From the NCBI GenBank assembly GCA_963747735.1, contig CAVVGE010000006.1, positions 248,001 through 312,000 on the forward strand: a stretch of 64,000 bases of DNA, in the 5' to 3' direction. This stretch comes from AP-15 sp963747735 (GTDB lineage Bacteria; Pseudomonadota; Alphaproteobacteria; ATCC43930; CGMCC-115725). The stretch's first letter is position 1. Every line of letters starts with the position of its first letter. Shown here piece by piece: positions 35,240 through 43,031 of the stretch. Both the position numbers and the translations under genes were made by a program. The notes beneath the pieces are model-generated. The model worked only from the letters and a program-made list of their open reading frames with translations. It had not been told where the DNA came from and ran no database searches.

Positions 35240-36814
35240 CTAGCCCTGAACGAGGCGGGTCAGCAGCAGGCGGGCATCGCGGCCGGGGTCGCGGGCGACA
35301 CGGCAATCATTGTCGAGCACCATCGTTGCCCGCTCCTCGCGCGTATAGGCGGGCCAGGCGGGGATCGCCCTATGGCTCGGGTCGCCGTTGCGGGCAAAGG
35401 CGATCCAGGCGTCGGAAATCCGTGCCGCGAGGTCGCGGGCGCCGGGCGCGCCCCGGGTCGTGTCGGGCACATCGACATTGTCGAAGACAAACGGCAGGTC
35501 CATCGCATGATGCGCCTTGAGCCGGCCGCCATGCGCCGGGCTCTGCCACTCGAGCGAATACATATAGACCGGGGCGCGCCCCGCCGCGTAGCGCTCGGCC
35601 AACAAGAGGGTGCGAACCCAGAAATTGGTGCCGGTCAAGGCGGCGATCAGCCGGTCGCCCGGTGTCGCCCGCGGCAGCGCTGCGGTGTAGGCGGCGAGCA
35701 GCGCATCGGTTTCTCCGCCAGCTACCGCGGCGACGCGATCGCGCAACGCGTCCTCGCCGAGGGTGCCGTTCCAGACCGCATCGTCGTCGGCGAGAAAAAA
35801 CGCGCTCTCTTCCCTGGTGCCGCCGACCATCAGCGGGATGCCGTCTGCGGTCTTCGGGGCTTCGGGGTCGGCCGGCTGCTGCGGTAGGTCGCGGCCATCG
35901 GCGACGGGCCCGAAATCGTAGCGGTCGAGGAGCGGCCAGCGGGTGCGGCCGACCTTGCGCGAGGCCGGCGCCATTGCCGCCAGCAGCCGCTCGGCCGGGA
36001 CAGCCTGCAGCAATGCGATGTCGCGGCCGATGCCGAGCTCGTTCAGCGCCGCCTCGGCGAGCGCCGCGCCGCGCTCGCGCGTCGTGACGCGGACCGCGGC
36101 ACCGCTTTGGACGACGGCGCGATGAAACAGCCCGCGCGCCTCGGGCATTGCCAGCAGCACGCTGACTTTGCCGCCGCCTCCCAACTCGCCAAAGATCGTG
36201 ACATTGGCCGGGTCGCCGCCAAAGGCCGCGATGTTGTCGCGCACCCAGCGCAACGCCGCGACGAGGTCGAGCGATCCGGCATTCCCCGAATGCGCCCATT
36301 CCGGGCCGGCGATGTCGGCCAAGTGCAAAAAGCCGAAGATGTTCAGGCGGTGGTTGACGCTGACCACGACGACATCGCCGCGCCGCGCAAGGTTGGCGCC
36401 CTCGGTCACGGCGCGGTTGCCCGAGCCATAGGCAAAGGCGCCGCCATGCAGCCATACCATGACCGGCCGCTTGGCGCCGTCGCCGAGACCCGGCGTCCAG
36501 AGGTTGAGGGTCAGGCAATCTTCGCCTTCGGGGGTCGTATCGGCGGGCCCGAGGATGGTTTCGAGCTCGGGGCGGCGCTTTGGCCGGTTCGGCGATTGCG
36601 GCGCGTGGCCGGCATAGGCGAGCGCGTCGCGCAGACCGGCCCAGGAAGGCGGCGGCTGCGGCGGGCGAAACCGGTTATGCCCGGCGGTCGAGGCGCCGTA
36701 GGGGATGCCTTTGAAGGCGTGGATGCCGGCGGCCGAAGCACCGCGCAGCTTGCCCGCCGGCGTCTCGACGACCGGCGCCAGCCGCGCTTGCGGTGCGGCG
36801 ATATCGTTGGCCAT
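35240..36814 (-). CDS. Type-B carboxylesterase with the nucleophile Ser replaced by Leu
   Basis: 524 residues; ATG 36814 follows GGGAGGGCAGG. Family landmarks are clear: FKGIPYGASTAG, EDCLTLNLWTP, PVMVWLHGGAFAYGSG, ALRWVRDNIAAFGGDPANVT, GGTREESAFFLADD and the catalytic-His region LKAHHAMDLPFVF. At the nucleophile elbow, however, the sequence reads IFGELGGGGKVS where IFGESGGGGKVS is expected; the codon is TTG instead of TCG. As given, the protein should have no esterase activity. A C-to-T change or base-call error is equally possible. Divergent from the NIPSNAP gene. Confidence 0.88.
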   Translation of the reverse strand: MANDIAAPQARLAPVVETPAGKLRGASAAGIHAFKGIPYGASTAGHNRFRPPQPPPSWAGLRDALAYAGHAPQSPNRPKRRPELETILGPADTTPEGEDCLTLNLWTPGLGDGAKRPVMVWLHGGAFAYGSGNRAVTEGANLARRGDVVVVSVNHRLNIFGFLHLADIAGPEWAHSGNAGSLDLVAALRWVRDNIAAFGGDPANVTIFGELGGGGKVSVLLAMPEARGLFHRAVVQSGAAVRVTTRERGAALAEAALNELGIGRDIALLQAVPAERLLAAMAPASRKVGRTRWPLLDRYDFGPVADGRDLPQQPADPEAPKTADGIPLMVGGTREESAFFLADDDAVWNGTLGEDALRDRVAAVAGGETDALLAAYTAALPRATPGDRLIAALTGTNFWVRTLLLAERYAAGRAPVYMYSLEWQSPAHGGRLKAHHAMDLPFVFDNVDVPDTTRGAPGARDLAARISDAWIAFARNGDPSHRAIPAWPAYTREERATMVLDNDCRVARDPGRDARLLLTRLVQG

Positions 36815-37022
36815 GACCTGCCCTCCCTCGGCCGATTGCCCTGTCTCCAAAACAACATAGCGCGAAAACGCAGCGCTCAGAAGCGCGGGCCGCCGCTCGG
36901 AGCCATTGGCTTTCGCGCGCGGCGAATTTTGCGGCGGGCGGGTGCGCCCGCGATTTCGCTGCGCCCGAGGGCGCTCTATGGTGGCCGGAGCTTACGACCT
37001 ACAGCAAAGGGGGATGCCGGAA

Positions 37023-37346
37023 ATGGCTTTTTACGAGCTGCGCCAATACAAGGTCCTGCCGGGCAAGATGGACGAATGGGTCAAGATCATGGAAGAGGAG
37101 ATCATCCCGTTCCAACTCTCGAAAGGCATGGTCATCACCGGCAGCTTTCGCGGCGAGACCGATGATTCTTGTTATGTCTGGATGCGCCGGTTCGAGAGCG
37201 AGCCGGCGCGTGAGGCGCTCTATAAAGCGGTGTATGAGAGCGACTATTGGAAGAACGAAATCGCCCCACGGGTGCCGCAATGCCTCGACCGCTCGGCGAT
37301 CGTCGTGACCCGCATCGTCCCGACCCCAAAATCGACGACGCGCTGA
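37023..37346 (+). CDS. NIPSNAP-family protein
   Basis: 107 residues forming one dimeric ferredoxin-like NIPSNAP domain: MAFYELRQYKVLPGKMDEWV, then FRGETDDSCYVWMRRFES and YESDYWKNEI. ATG 37023 sits eight bases after AGGGGG; ATG 37014 is too close to it. Members are small proteins of unclear enzymatic function, often beside degradative genes. It is divergent from the esterase and 200 bases away. Confidence 0.8.
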   Translation: MAFYELRQYKVLPGKMDEWVKIMEEEIIPFQLSKGMVITGSFRGETDDSCYVWMRRFESEPAREALYKAVYESDYWKNEIAPRVPQCLDRSAIVVTRIVPTPKSTTR

Positions 37347-37380
37347 TCGCACACCCTCTGGGCACGATTTCCTCGGTCGT

Positions 37381-37437
37381 GCGCAATGTGTTGCGCCCGG
37401 CGGTCGTACTTCGACGCCGCCGGGACGCGAACCCGGC
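37381..37437. terminator. Nested hairpins between convergent genes
   Basis: Three perfect inverted repeats sit in 57 bases. They are GCGCAA-TGTG-TTGCGC (37381-37396), CCCGGCGG (37396-37403) with CCGCCGGG (37417-37424), and GCCGGG (37419-37424) with CCCGGC (37432-37437). The second and third share an arm, so they exclude one another. The position, between the stop at 37346 (plus) and the stop at 37437 (minus), fits a bidirectional terminator. Confidence 0.6.
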
Positions 37438-37967
37438 TAGAGCGCGAGGGTGACGCTCAGCGTCTTCTTTCCGTTGGGCACCGCAAAGGCGGTGAAGCTC
37501 GTGCTGGCAGAACGCGAAGTTACGTCGCCGCTGCCGAATTGTCCGGTGGATACCGAGGCGAAATTGACGCTCATCATGGTCTTGGCGCTGGCGACGGTCC
37601 AGTTATAGGGAATCACCATCGTGCATTTCCCGGTCTTGCCTGTCCTGATCACCCCGGCGGAGGCAGAGGCGCTGTTGCTGATGCCGGGAAAATCGCTCGA
37701 TCCGATGCTGACAGAGCAAGTGAGCTGCTGCGCTGCCGGGATATCCGAGCCGAACTGAATGGTCATGATCACGGTGATAATGCCGGTCCGCGTTAGGGCT
37801 GCGGCTGCCGTCGCGGCGAGCTGGGCCTGGGTTGCCGCTGGCGTGAAGGTGCCGTTCACCGGATTGAGATAGCCGGCGACGGTCGACGCCGCATTTGTTG
37901 TTGCGGGCAGCGACAGCGCAGATCCGGCAAGTGCCGCGATGCCAATGACAAAGGCTGGTATTCTCAC
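37437..37967 (-). CDS. Secreted protein of unknown function
   Basis: 176 residues with a signal peptide (MRIPAFVIGIAALAGSALSL, cleavage near residue 26 after TNA). The mature part is Thr/Ser/Ala-rich with beta-strand periodicity and two Cys (QQLTCSVSIG, GKCTMVIPYNW) that could form a disulfide, resembling small pilin-like or spore-coat-U-like beta domains, but without a firm match. It lies alone with about 300 bases of upstream sequence. Confidence 0.6.
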   Translation of the reverse strand: MRIPAFVIGIAALAGSALSLPATTNAASTVAGYLNPVNGTFTPAATQAQLAATAAAALTRTGIITVIMTIQFGSDIPAAQQLTCSVSIGSSDFPGISNSASASAGVIRTGKTGKCTMVIPYNWTVASAKTMMSVNFASVSTGQFGSGDVTSRSASTSFTAFAVPNGKKTLSVTLAL

Positions 37968-38147
37968 TTTATGCTCCCGTGCCGATGGAGATTTGATGTG
38001 AATCTTGAGCTGACGGAACAGACAATCTGCTCCTCCCCCTATATACCATAATTCAAGATGATTGGCTAGAGCCGGCGAAGCGAAACAGGGCTCATACCGG
38101 GAAGCAATAATTAACGAAGATTTGGCGCACAGTCCCGGACTTTAGAG

Positions 38148-38180
38148 GGAGTGCGCGTGGCCGCGGACGCGGCCCGCTCC
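38148..38180. promoter_or_regulatory. Long GC hairpin in the LLM-gene leader region
   Basis: GGAG (38148-38151) and CTCC (38177-38180) enclose a perfect seven-base stem GGCCGCG (38159-38165) and CGCGGCC (38168-38174). It lies about 90 bases before the LLM start at 38272. It might be a terminator for upstream transcription or a leader structure; the rest of 37968-38271 is AT-richer and probably holds promoters that I cannot place firmly. Confidence 0.35.
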
Positions 38181-38271
38181 GAGCCGAAAAATCCTGCACC
38201 GGCGGCAAAAATCTGTGCCAGACTTCGGCTCGCGCCGCGGGCGTGCCGGCGTGCCGGAGAGGAAGAAACCC

Positions 38272-39516
38272 ATGCAACTGATGTATTTCACCGAGCAGCC
38301 GATGTCGGCTTATCCGGCCGATAAGGGCCTCGAATTCGGCGCCACCGCGCTGATGTTCTCGAACAAGTATTTCGATCCGGTTGCCGGCAGCCGGCTCTAT
38401 AACGAATATCTCGATCATTACCTCTATGCCGAGGAGATGGGCATCGACGGCTTTATGCTGAACGAGCACCACAATGCACCGTTTTGCATGCAGGCGAAAT
38501 GCAATGTCTTTGCCGCGATCCTTGCCGCGGCGACGAAAACGGCAAAGATCATCCTGCTCGGCAACCCGCTGCCTTTGGCGGAGAACCCGGTGCGGCTCGC
38601 CGAGGAATTGTCGATGATCGACATGATCTCGAAAGGCCGCCTCGTCTCCGGCTTTGTCCGCGGCGGCGGCCAGGAGCAGCTCGCCGCCGGGGTCAATCCG
38701 GCTTTCAACCGCGAGCGGTTTCAGGAGGCGCACGATTTGATCGTCGCCGCCTGGACGCGGCAGGGCCCGTTTCGCTGGGAAGGCACGCACTACCAGCACC
38801 GCGTCGTCAACCCGTGGGCGGTGCCGCTGCAAAAGCCGCATCCGCGGGTCTGGATCCCGGGGGTGATCAGCCCCGAGACGATCCTTTGGGCGGCCGGGCG
38901 CGGCTATCCCTATATCGCGCTCAACACGCCGATCGAGCGCACCAAGCAGATCTGGCAGATCTACGACAAGGTCGCGGGCGAGGCCGGGTTTACGCCGGGT
39001 CCCGATTACCACGGCATGCTGAAACAGATTCACGTCGCCGAGACCGAGGAAAAGGCGCTCGAAAACGCCGCCCAGTTCCGCTGGATGCAGGGTGAGTTCA
39101 CCGGCCTGGCGCACCCGGTGTGGAGCACGCCGTCGGGCTATGGCAGCCCGGAAAACCGGCGGGCTTTTGTCGAGTTCGCCTCGGGCCGGTCGAAGAATCC
39201 GCGCTATCGCCCGGAATTGTCAAAGCAGCTCGACGATTTGATGATCATCGCCGGCACGCCAAAGCAGGTGATCGCCAAGCTGCGCATTTTGTTGGAAGAG
39301 ACGCGGCCCGGCATTCTCGGGGTGTGGGGCAATGACGGCAGCGTCACCCACCAGGACGCCAAGACCTGCATCCGGCTGTTGGGGCAGGAGGTGTTCCCGG
39401 CGCTGCGCGAGATGGCCGGGGAGCTGGGCCTGGAGAGCCCGTTCGAAACCAACCAGCCGGTCAGCGTCGATTATATGGACGGGTTGGCCGAGCCGGCGCG
39501 CGCGGCCGCCGAATAG
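38272..39516 (+). CDS. LLM-class flavin-dependent oxidoreductase (luciferase-like)
   Basis: 414 residues from ATG 38272, with GGAGAGGAAG upstream. The N-terminal strand MQLMYFTEQPMSAYP, the EHHNAPF loop typical of bacterial-luciferase-like monooxygenases, ENPVRLAEELSMIDMISKGR and GGGQEQLAAGVN are visible. It should use reduced FMN from a separate reductase to oxidise a small organic substrate. It is convergent with a hydroxyisobutyrate-dehydrogenase-like gene, and neither neighbour fixes the substrate. Confidence 0.82.
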   Translation: MQLMYFTEQPMSAYPADKGLEFGATALMFSNKYFDPVAGSRLYNEYLDHYLYAEEMGIDGFMLNEHHNAPFCMQAKCNVFAAILAAATKTAKIILLGNPLPLAENPVRLAEELSMIDMISKGRLVSGFVRGGGQEQLAAGVNPAFNRERFQEAHDLIVAAWTRQGPFRWEGTHYQHRVVNPWAVPLQKPHPRVWIPGVISPETILWAAGRGYPYIALNTPIERTKQIWQIYDKVAGEAGFTPGPDYHGMLKQIHVAETEEKALENAAQFRWMQGEFTGLAHPVWSTPSGYGSPENRRAFVEFASGRSKNPRYRPELSKQLDDLMIIAGTPKQVIAKLRILLEETRPGILGVWGNDGSVTHQDAKTCIRLLGQEVFPALREMAGELGLESPFETNQPVSVDYMDGLAEPARAAAE

Positions 39517-39557
39517 CGCGCCGGCCCCTCGAACGGGGGTGTGCCCGGCCCGCCCCT

Positions 39558-40493
39558 CTATTTCGGCTTGTCGGCGTCGAGGATCGCCTGGACCCGCGCC
39601 GGGTCGACGCCGAGCGGCGGGATGGCGGCGCGCTCGACTTGCAGGAGCTGGCCGACGGTGCTGTTGCGGGTGCCCCAGCCGCGGTTCATCGCCTCGGTCA
39701 ATTCCTCGTAGGCCAGGTTGGCGAGGCGCATCGGCACGCCGACCTCGCGCCCCAGACCGACCGCGAGCCCGACATCCTTGTGCAAGAGGCGCAGCGCGAA
39801 ATCGGCCGGGTCGTGCTTGCCGGAGAGGAACCGGCCGAGCCGGTCGAAGGTGCGCTGCCGGCCGGTCGCGCCTTGGCGCACCGCCTCCCACAGCTCGAGC
39901 GGCTCGACCCCCGCCTTGATCCCCATCGTAAACACTTCGGCGAGCGCCACCCCCATCACCGCGCTGGTGCAGTTGTGCACGAGCTTGGCGACCGTGCCGG
40001 CGCCGATCGGGCCGATATAGGCGGCCTGGTCGCCCATCGCGTCGAGCACGTGCTTGTGGCGGTTGAAGATCTGCTGGTCGCCGCCGACCCAGATCGCCAT
40101 CTTGCCGCTCGCGGCACCGCCGGGCCCGCCGCTGACCGGGCTATCGAGCATGTAGATGTTCCTTTCGGCAAAGGCGGCGCTGATCTTGCGCACGACGGCC
40201 ACCGAGTTTGTCGACATGTCGAAAAACGCGGTGTCGGGGCGCATGCCCTCGACGAGCCCGTTCGGCCCGAGCGCCACCTGCTCGACATCGGCCGGCACCG
40301 GCAGCGAGGTAAAGACGATCTCGCTCTGCGCCGCGACCTCCTTGGGCGAATTGGCCCACACCGCCCCCTTCGCCAGATACGGCTCGGCCGCGGCACGGGC
40401 GAGGTCGTGCACGACCAGATCATGCCCGGCCTTTTGCAGATTGGCCGCCATGCCCTTGCCCATCATGCCGAGCCCGATAAATCCAACGCGCAT
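39558..40493 (-). CDS. 3-hydroxyisobutyrate dehydrogenase-family NAD(P)-dependent reductase
   Basis: 311 residues from ATG 40493 (GGAGGGGAAG directly upstream). The Rossmann motif is VGFIGLGMMGKGMAANLQKA; the substrate-binding signature DSPVSGGPGGAASGKMAIWV and the catalytic Lys region GAGTVAKLVHNC are intact. Members act on 3-hydroxyisobutyrate, tartronate semialdehyde or related beta-hydroxyacids. Upstream lie four imperfect direct repeats. Confidence 0.88.
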   Translation of the reverse strand: MRVGFIGLGMMGKGMAANLQKAGHDLVVHDLARAAAEPYLAKGAVWANSPKEVAAQSEIVFTSLPVPADVEQVALGPNGLVEGMRPDTAFFDMSTNSVAVVRKISAAFAERNIYMLDSPVSGGPGGAASGKMAIWVGGDQQIFNRHKHVLDAMGDQAAYIGPIGAGTVAKLVHNCTSAVMGVALAEVFTMGIKAGVEPLELWEAVRQGATGRQRTFDRLGRFLSGKHDPADFALRLLHKDVGLAVGLGREVGVPMRLANLAYEELTEAMNRGWGTRNSTVGQLLQVERAAIPPLGVDPARVQAILDADKPK

Positions 40494-40509
40494 CTTCCCC
40501 TCCGCTATC

Positions 40510-40575
40510 GCCAAAAACCACTGGCGCCCAAAGCCACGGCGGCCAAAAAACCATTGCGGCCAAAAACCACTGCAG
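40510..40575. repeat. Four degenerate 16-18-bp direct repeats upstream of the dehydrogenase
   Basis: Copies begin at about 40510, 40526, 40542 and 40559, with consensus GGCCAAAAACCACTGCG on the plus strand. They sit immediately upstream of the minus-strand dehydrogenase start and its ribosome-binding site, between divergent genes. They may be an operator array or slipped-strand product. Confidence 0.55.
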
Positions 40576-40678
40576 CCGAGTTTTGCCGAGCCGCGCACCG
40601 AGCGCAAGCCGGCGGACCGCGCAGCTTGCAGCCGCTGGCCGGTTGACTTAGGATTTCAACTAGTCTCCAGCTGGTTAA

Positions 40679-40924
40679 ATGGTCATGGACACGGTAGGGA
40701 CCTTCGCGGCCAAGACGCATCTGACGCAGCTGCTCGACCGGGTGGCGGCCGGCGAGCAGATTACGATCACGCGTCACGGCACCCCGATCGCTCGGCTGGT
40801 GCCGGTCAAGCCCGCCGCGTCGCAGCATATCCGCGAGACCATCGCGAGGCTGAAAGAGTTCAGCCGCGGTCAGAGGCTGGATGGATTGAAAATCAAAGAC
40901 CTGATTGGCGAAGGCCGCAGGTGA
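40679..40924 (+). CDS. Phd/YefM-family antitoxin
   Basis: 81 residues. The N-terminal DNA-binding part DTVGTFAAKTHLTQLLDRVA, then GEQITITRHGTPIARLVPV, is the classic prevent-host-death fold, followed by a toxin-binding tail. It overlaps the PIN toxin start (GTGA) and the pair should be co-translated. It probably represses its own promoter with the toxin. The start could be ATG 40679 or 40685. Confidence 0.85.
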   Translation: MVMDTVGTFAAKTHLTQLLDRVAAGEQITITRHGTPIARLVPVKPAASQHIRETIARLKEFSRGQRLDGLKIKDLIGEGRR

Positions 40925-41340
40925 GCGGTTTTGTGATCGACGCCTCGGTCGCGCTCGCATGGTGCTTTGACGACGAAGCGACCGAGGCCACGCGGGCGCT
41001 GTTGGACCGGTTTGAGGACGAGCACGCCGAGGTGCCGTCGTTGTGGCATCTGGAGCTGGCCAACGCGCTTGCGGTGAGCGAGCGCAATCGGCGCGTCACC
41101 CCGGCGCGTTCCAGCGAGTTCATCGCTCTGGTCGCCGGCTTGCCGATCGTCGTCGACGAGCAGACACCGCTGCTCGCCCTCGGCACTCTGCTCGACCTGG
41201 CGCGGAGCGAGCGGTTGAGCGCTTACGATGCGAGCTATCTCGAGCTCGCGATGCGCCGCGGCCTGCCGCTCGCCACCAAGGACGCCGCCCTGGCGCAGGC
41301 GGCCCGCCGGGTGGGGGTGCCCCTACTGCCAACCGGCTGA
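40921..41340 (+). CDS. VapC-type PIN-domain toxin
   Basis: 139 residues from GTG 40921. The four acidic PIN residues are in place: FVIDASVALAW (Asp), LWHLELANALA (Glu), LSAYDASYLELAM (Asp) and ATKDAALAQAA (Asp). PIN toxins cleave RNA, often initiator tRNA or 23S rRNA, when the antitoxin is degraded. Paired with the Phd-type antitoxin upstream, it is the first of several toxin-antitoxin units in the following 3 kb. Confidence 0.88.
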   Translation: MSGFVIDASVALAWCFDDEATEATRALLDRFEDEHAEVPSLWHLELANALAVSERNRRVTPARSSEFIALVAGLPIVVDEQTPLLALGTLLDLARSERLSAYDASYLELAMRRGLPLATKDAALAQAARRVGVPLLPTG

Positions 41341-41355
41341 TCGCCCTGCACGCAC

Positions 41356-41413
41356 GATGTGGAGGCGCCGGTGTTGGTCGAGGTGAAGGATGGCGACGCC
41401 GCGGCGTCGGTGC
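41356..41413 (-). pseudogene. Fossil of a GMC oxidoreductase C-terminus
   Basis: On the minus strand one frame reads DAAASPSFTSTNTGAS, aligned with DAAVMPAVTSTNTNAP of the intact GMC gene (about 43745-43800); the DNA is about 79% identical over 52 bases by hand count. The TSTNT segment is the GMC signature near the flavin. The remaining parts of the same fossil lie at 42570-42760 in the correct order. Confidence 0.6.
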
Positions 41414-41515
41414 TCCGAGCCCGTCGCGCTCGCCCGAAACCGTCGCCGTCTCGGCGCAGCCCGAATAGAGTGCTTTCTTGCGCGGGCTGCGGATGCGAAG
41501 GGGCGAGGTCATGTG

Positions 41516-41698
41516 CTGCCGCCGCCCGCCGGCGAATTTTATGGCGCGATCCGCGCCAAATTGACGGCGGCGGACGAGATGATCGAAAACAACAATCTGT
41601 GGATCGCCGCGCACGCCAAAGCGGGCCTGATCCCGGTCAGCGACAACGAACGCGAATCCCGCCGCATCCAACGGCTGGAAATCCTGAATTGGGCGGAG
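41516..41698 (+). pseudogene. Truncated VapC PIN toxin remnant
   Basis: The frame GEFYGAIRAKLTAADEMIEN, then NNLWIAAHAKAGLIPVSDNE and LEILNWAE matches the C-terminal half of the intact VapC at 43032-43439 (GQFYGSIRAALAAEGGMIGN ... LEIQNWAD). The N-terminal half with the first catalytic Asp is missing. It is not an active toxin. Confidence 0.75.
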
Positions 41699-41859
41699 TC
41701 ATCGGAGCAATCGACGCCCTGCACCCCAGCAGGGCACGGCCGATATCGCGCTCCGGCGGGTGTCGATCCCCGACCCGGAGCCGGGTCTTGTCACCGAGTG
41801 TACCGTGCCGAAAATCATTGCTCGGTTGACACGACCGCCGCCGACGCTACGCTCGATAT

Positions 41860-42132
41860 ATGGAAACCGCACGCTTTGCCGATGCCCTCATCCCGCCCGG
41901 CCTGATGGCCGAAGTGGAGGCGGCCGCCGCCGAGGAGCACCGCTCGGTGCGCGACCTGGTCGGCGAGGCGCTCGAGCGGTATCTGTCGCAGCGGCGGTGG
42001 TTCCGTAGGGACGAGGTGCATGACAAGATCGCTCGGGGCCTCACATCGCTGCGGCAGGGCAAGGGTCTCGACGGCGAATCCGTCATGGCGGAGCTGATCG
42101 CCGAGCTTGACGCCGCTAGCCCCGCGCGCTGA
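41860..42132 (+). CDS. Ribbon-helix-helix antitoxin (ParD/CopG-like)
   Basis: 90 residues. LIPPGLMAEVEAAAAEEHRS followed by VRDLVGEALERYLSQRRW is the RHH DNA-binding and dimerisation domain, and GKGLDGESVMAELIAEL is the ParD-like toxin-binding tail. It is directly followed by a ParE-like frame with a nonsense codon, so it may now be an orphan antitoxin. Confidence 0.75.
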   Translation: METARFADALIPPGLMAEVEAAAAEEHRSVRDLVGEALERYLSQRRWFRRDEVHDKIARGLTSLRQGKGLDGESVMAELIAELDAASPAR

Positions 42133-42441
42133 GTGCCGGGCTACTTCCTATCCCCCGAGAGCAGAGACGATCTCCGGGAAATCCGGGACTAACTGGCCGG
42201 CCAAGGCGGCCGGCGCCGCGCCAGATACGTCTTGCAGGAAATGACGGCCGCCTTTCGTCTCTTGGCTGCACAGCCGGAGGCCGGCGATTTTCGCCGAGAT
42301 CTGACGCCGCTGCCGGTCAAGTTCTGGCCGGTGTTCTCGTACCTGATCGTTTACGATCCCGCGGCCCAGCCGCTTGCGATCGTACGCGTCCTGCACGGCC
42401 GGCGGAATGTCGCGGCGATCCTCAGTCGAGAGCGGGAATAA
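42133..42441 (+). pseudogene. ParE/RelE-type toxin with premature stop
   Basis: GTG 42133, immediately after the antitoxin stop, opens VPGYFLSPESRDDLREIRD, typical of ParE. A TAA at 42190-42192 (codon 20, where Tyr is expected) interrupts it. The same frame then continues LAGQGGRRRARYVLQEMTAA and FSYLIVYDPAAQPLAIVRVL, then HGRRNVAAIL to 42441, the full ParE pattern. One C/G-to-A change would create the stop. As given the toxin is inactive, which is how a toxin gene can be tolerated or lost. Confidence 0.75.
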
Positions 42442-42514
42442 CTCAAGCTGCTTCCAGCAAAGCGGCTTCACACTCGAAATCAGCAAGCCGCACCCACAAC
42501 CGGAAATTCAACAA

Positions 42515-42564
42515 AATAGTAAACTGTCACCGAAGTCTGAAACAAATAGTAAACTGTCACCGAT
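42515..42564. repeat. Two direct copies of AAATAGTAAACTGTCACCGA
   Basis: Copies at 42515-42534 and 42545-42564, spaced 30 bases. The 15-mer core AGTAAACTGTCACCG recurs twice at 43525 and 43588, so the two pairs bracket the GMC fossil and the vapBC unit. They may be ends of a mobile element or recombination sites. Confidence 0.75.
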
Positions 42565-42569
42565 ATCGG

Positions 42570-42760
42570 TTGCAGGTGCAGATCGCGTGATAGCAGGTGC
42601 CGCCGTTCTTCCGGGCGTAGTCGAGGAGTCTCGTCGTCGGTCTGCACGTGGGCGCCGGTGGTCCTGCATGCCCTTGCCGACGCGGCGCAGATTGTGCGCG
42701 ACCGATACGCCGATGCGGAAATGCGCCGCCGGCATGTCAGTTGTATTGGGCGCCTCGTAT
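42570..42760 (-). pseudogene. Fossil of a GMC oxidoreductase with internal deletion
   Basis: Minus-strand fragments read FRIGVSVAHNLRRVGKGMQD (compare IGVPVVHELRGVGKNMQD in the intact gene) and, after a junction near 42650, LLDYARKNGGTCYHAICTC (compare LLEYARRNGGTCYHASCTC). About 150 codons between them are gone, and there are frame changes. With the C-terminal piece at 41356 this is one dead paralogue of the gene at 43682-45304. Confidence 0.75.
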
Positions 42761-42763
42761 CCG

Positions 42764-42783
42764 TATATACGTCTACGTATATA
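42764..42783. promoter_or_regulatory. Inverted repeat upstream of vapB (candidate VapBC operator)
   Basis: TATATACG (42764-42771) and CGTATATA (42776-42783) are perfect eight-base arms around TCTA, ending 17 bases before the vapB ATG and just before its GAGGAG site. VapB-VapC complexes usually bind such palindromes to repress their own operon. Confidence 0.55.
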
Positions 42784-42800
42784 TATGAGGAGATGCCAAT

Positions 42801-43031
42801 ATGGCAACGGCGCGTGTTTTTCGTTCCGGCAACAGTCAAGCCGTGCGGTTGCCGAAGGAATATCGGCTGAAGGGCGCGGAGGTAGAAATTTTCCGTCGAG
42901 GCGACGAGATCGTGTTGCGCGAACAGGCCGAGGGGCTGGTGCGCGCCTTTGAAATTCTGGCCGATCTGCCGGCTGGCTTTTTGTCGGAAGGACGCGAAGA
43001 TGCTCCACCGCAGGAGCGGGAAGGTCTTTGA
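42801..43031 (+). CDS. vapB: VapB-type antitoxin (AbrB/SpoVT fold)
   Basis: 76 residues. TARVFRSGNSQAVRLPKEYR is the swapped-hairpin DNA-binding domain with the typical SGNSQAVRLP motif; the tail (LVRAFEILADLPAGF) should wrap the toxin. ATG 42801 has a good GAGGAG site. The stop is directly followed by the toxin GTG. Confidence 0.9.
   Translation: MATARVFRSGNSQAVRLPKEYRLKGAEVEIFRRGDEIVLREQAEGLVRAFEILADLPAGFLSEGREDAPPQEREGL

Noticed and set aside
37417..37437. Sequence resembling a tRNA T-arm on the minus strand
   Set aside because: There is no acceptor, D-arm or anticodon arm upstream, and it overlaps the stop codon of a gene; treated as a hairpin terminator.
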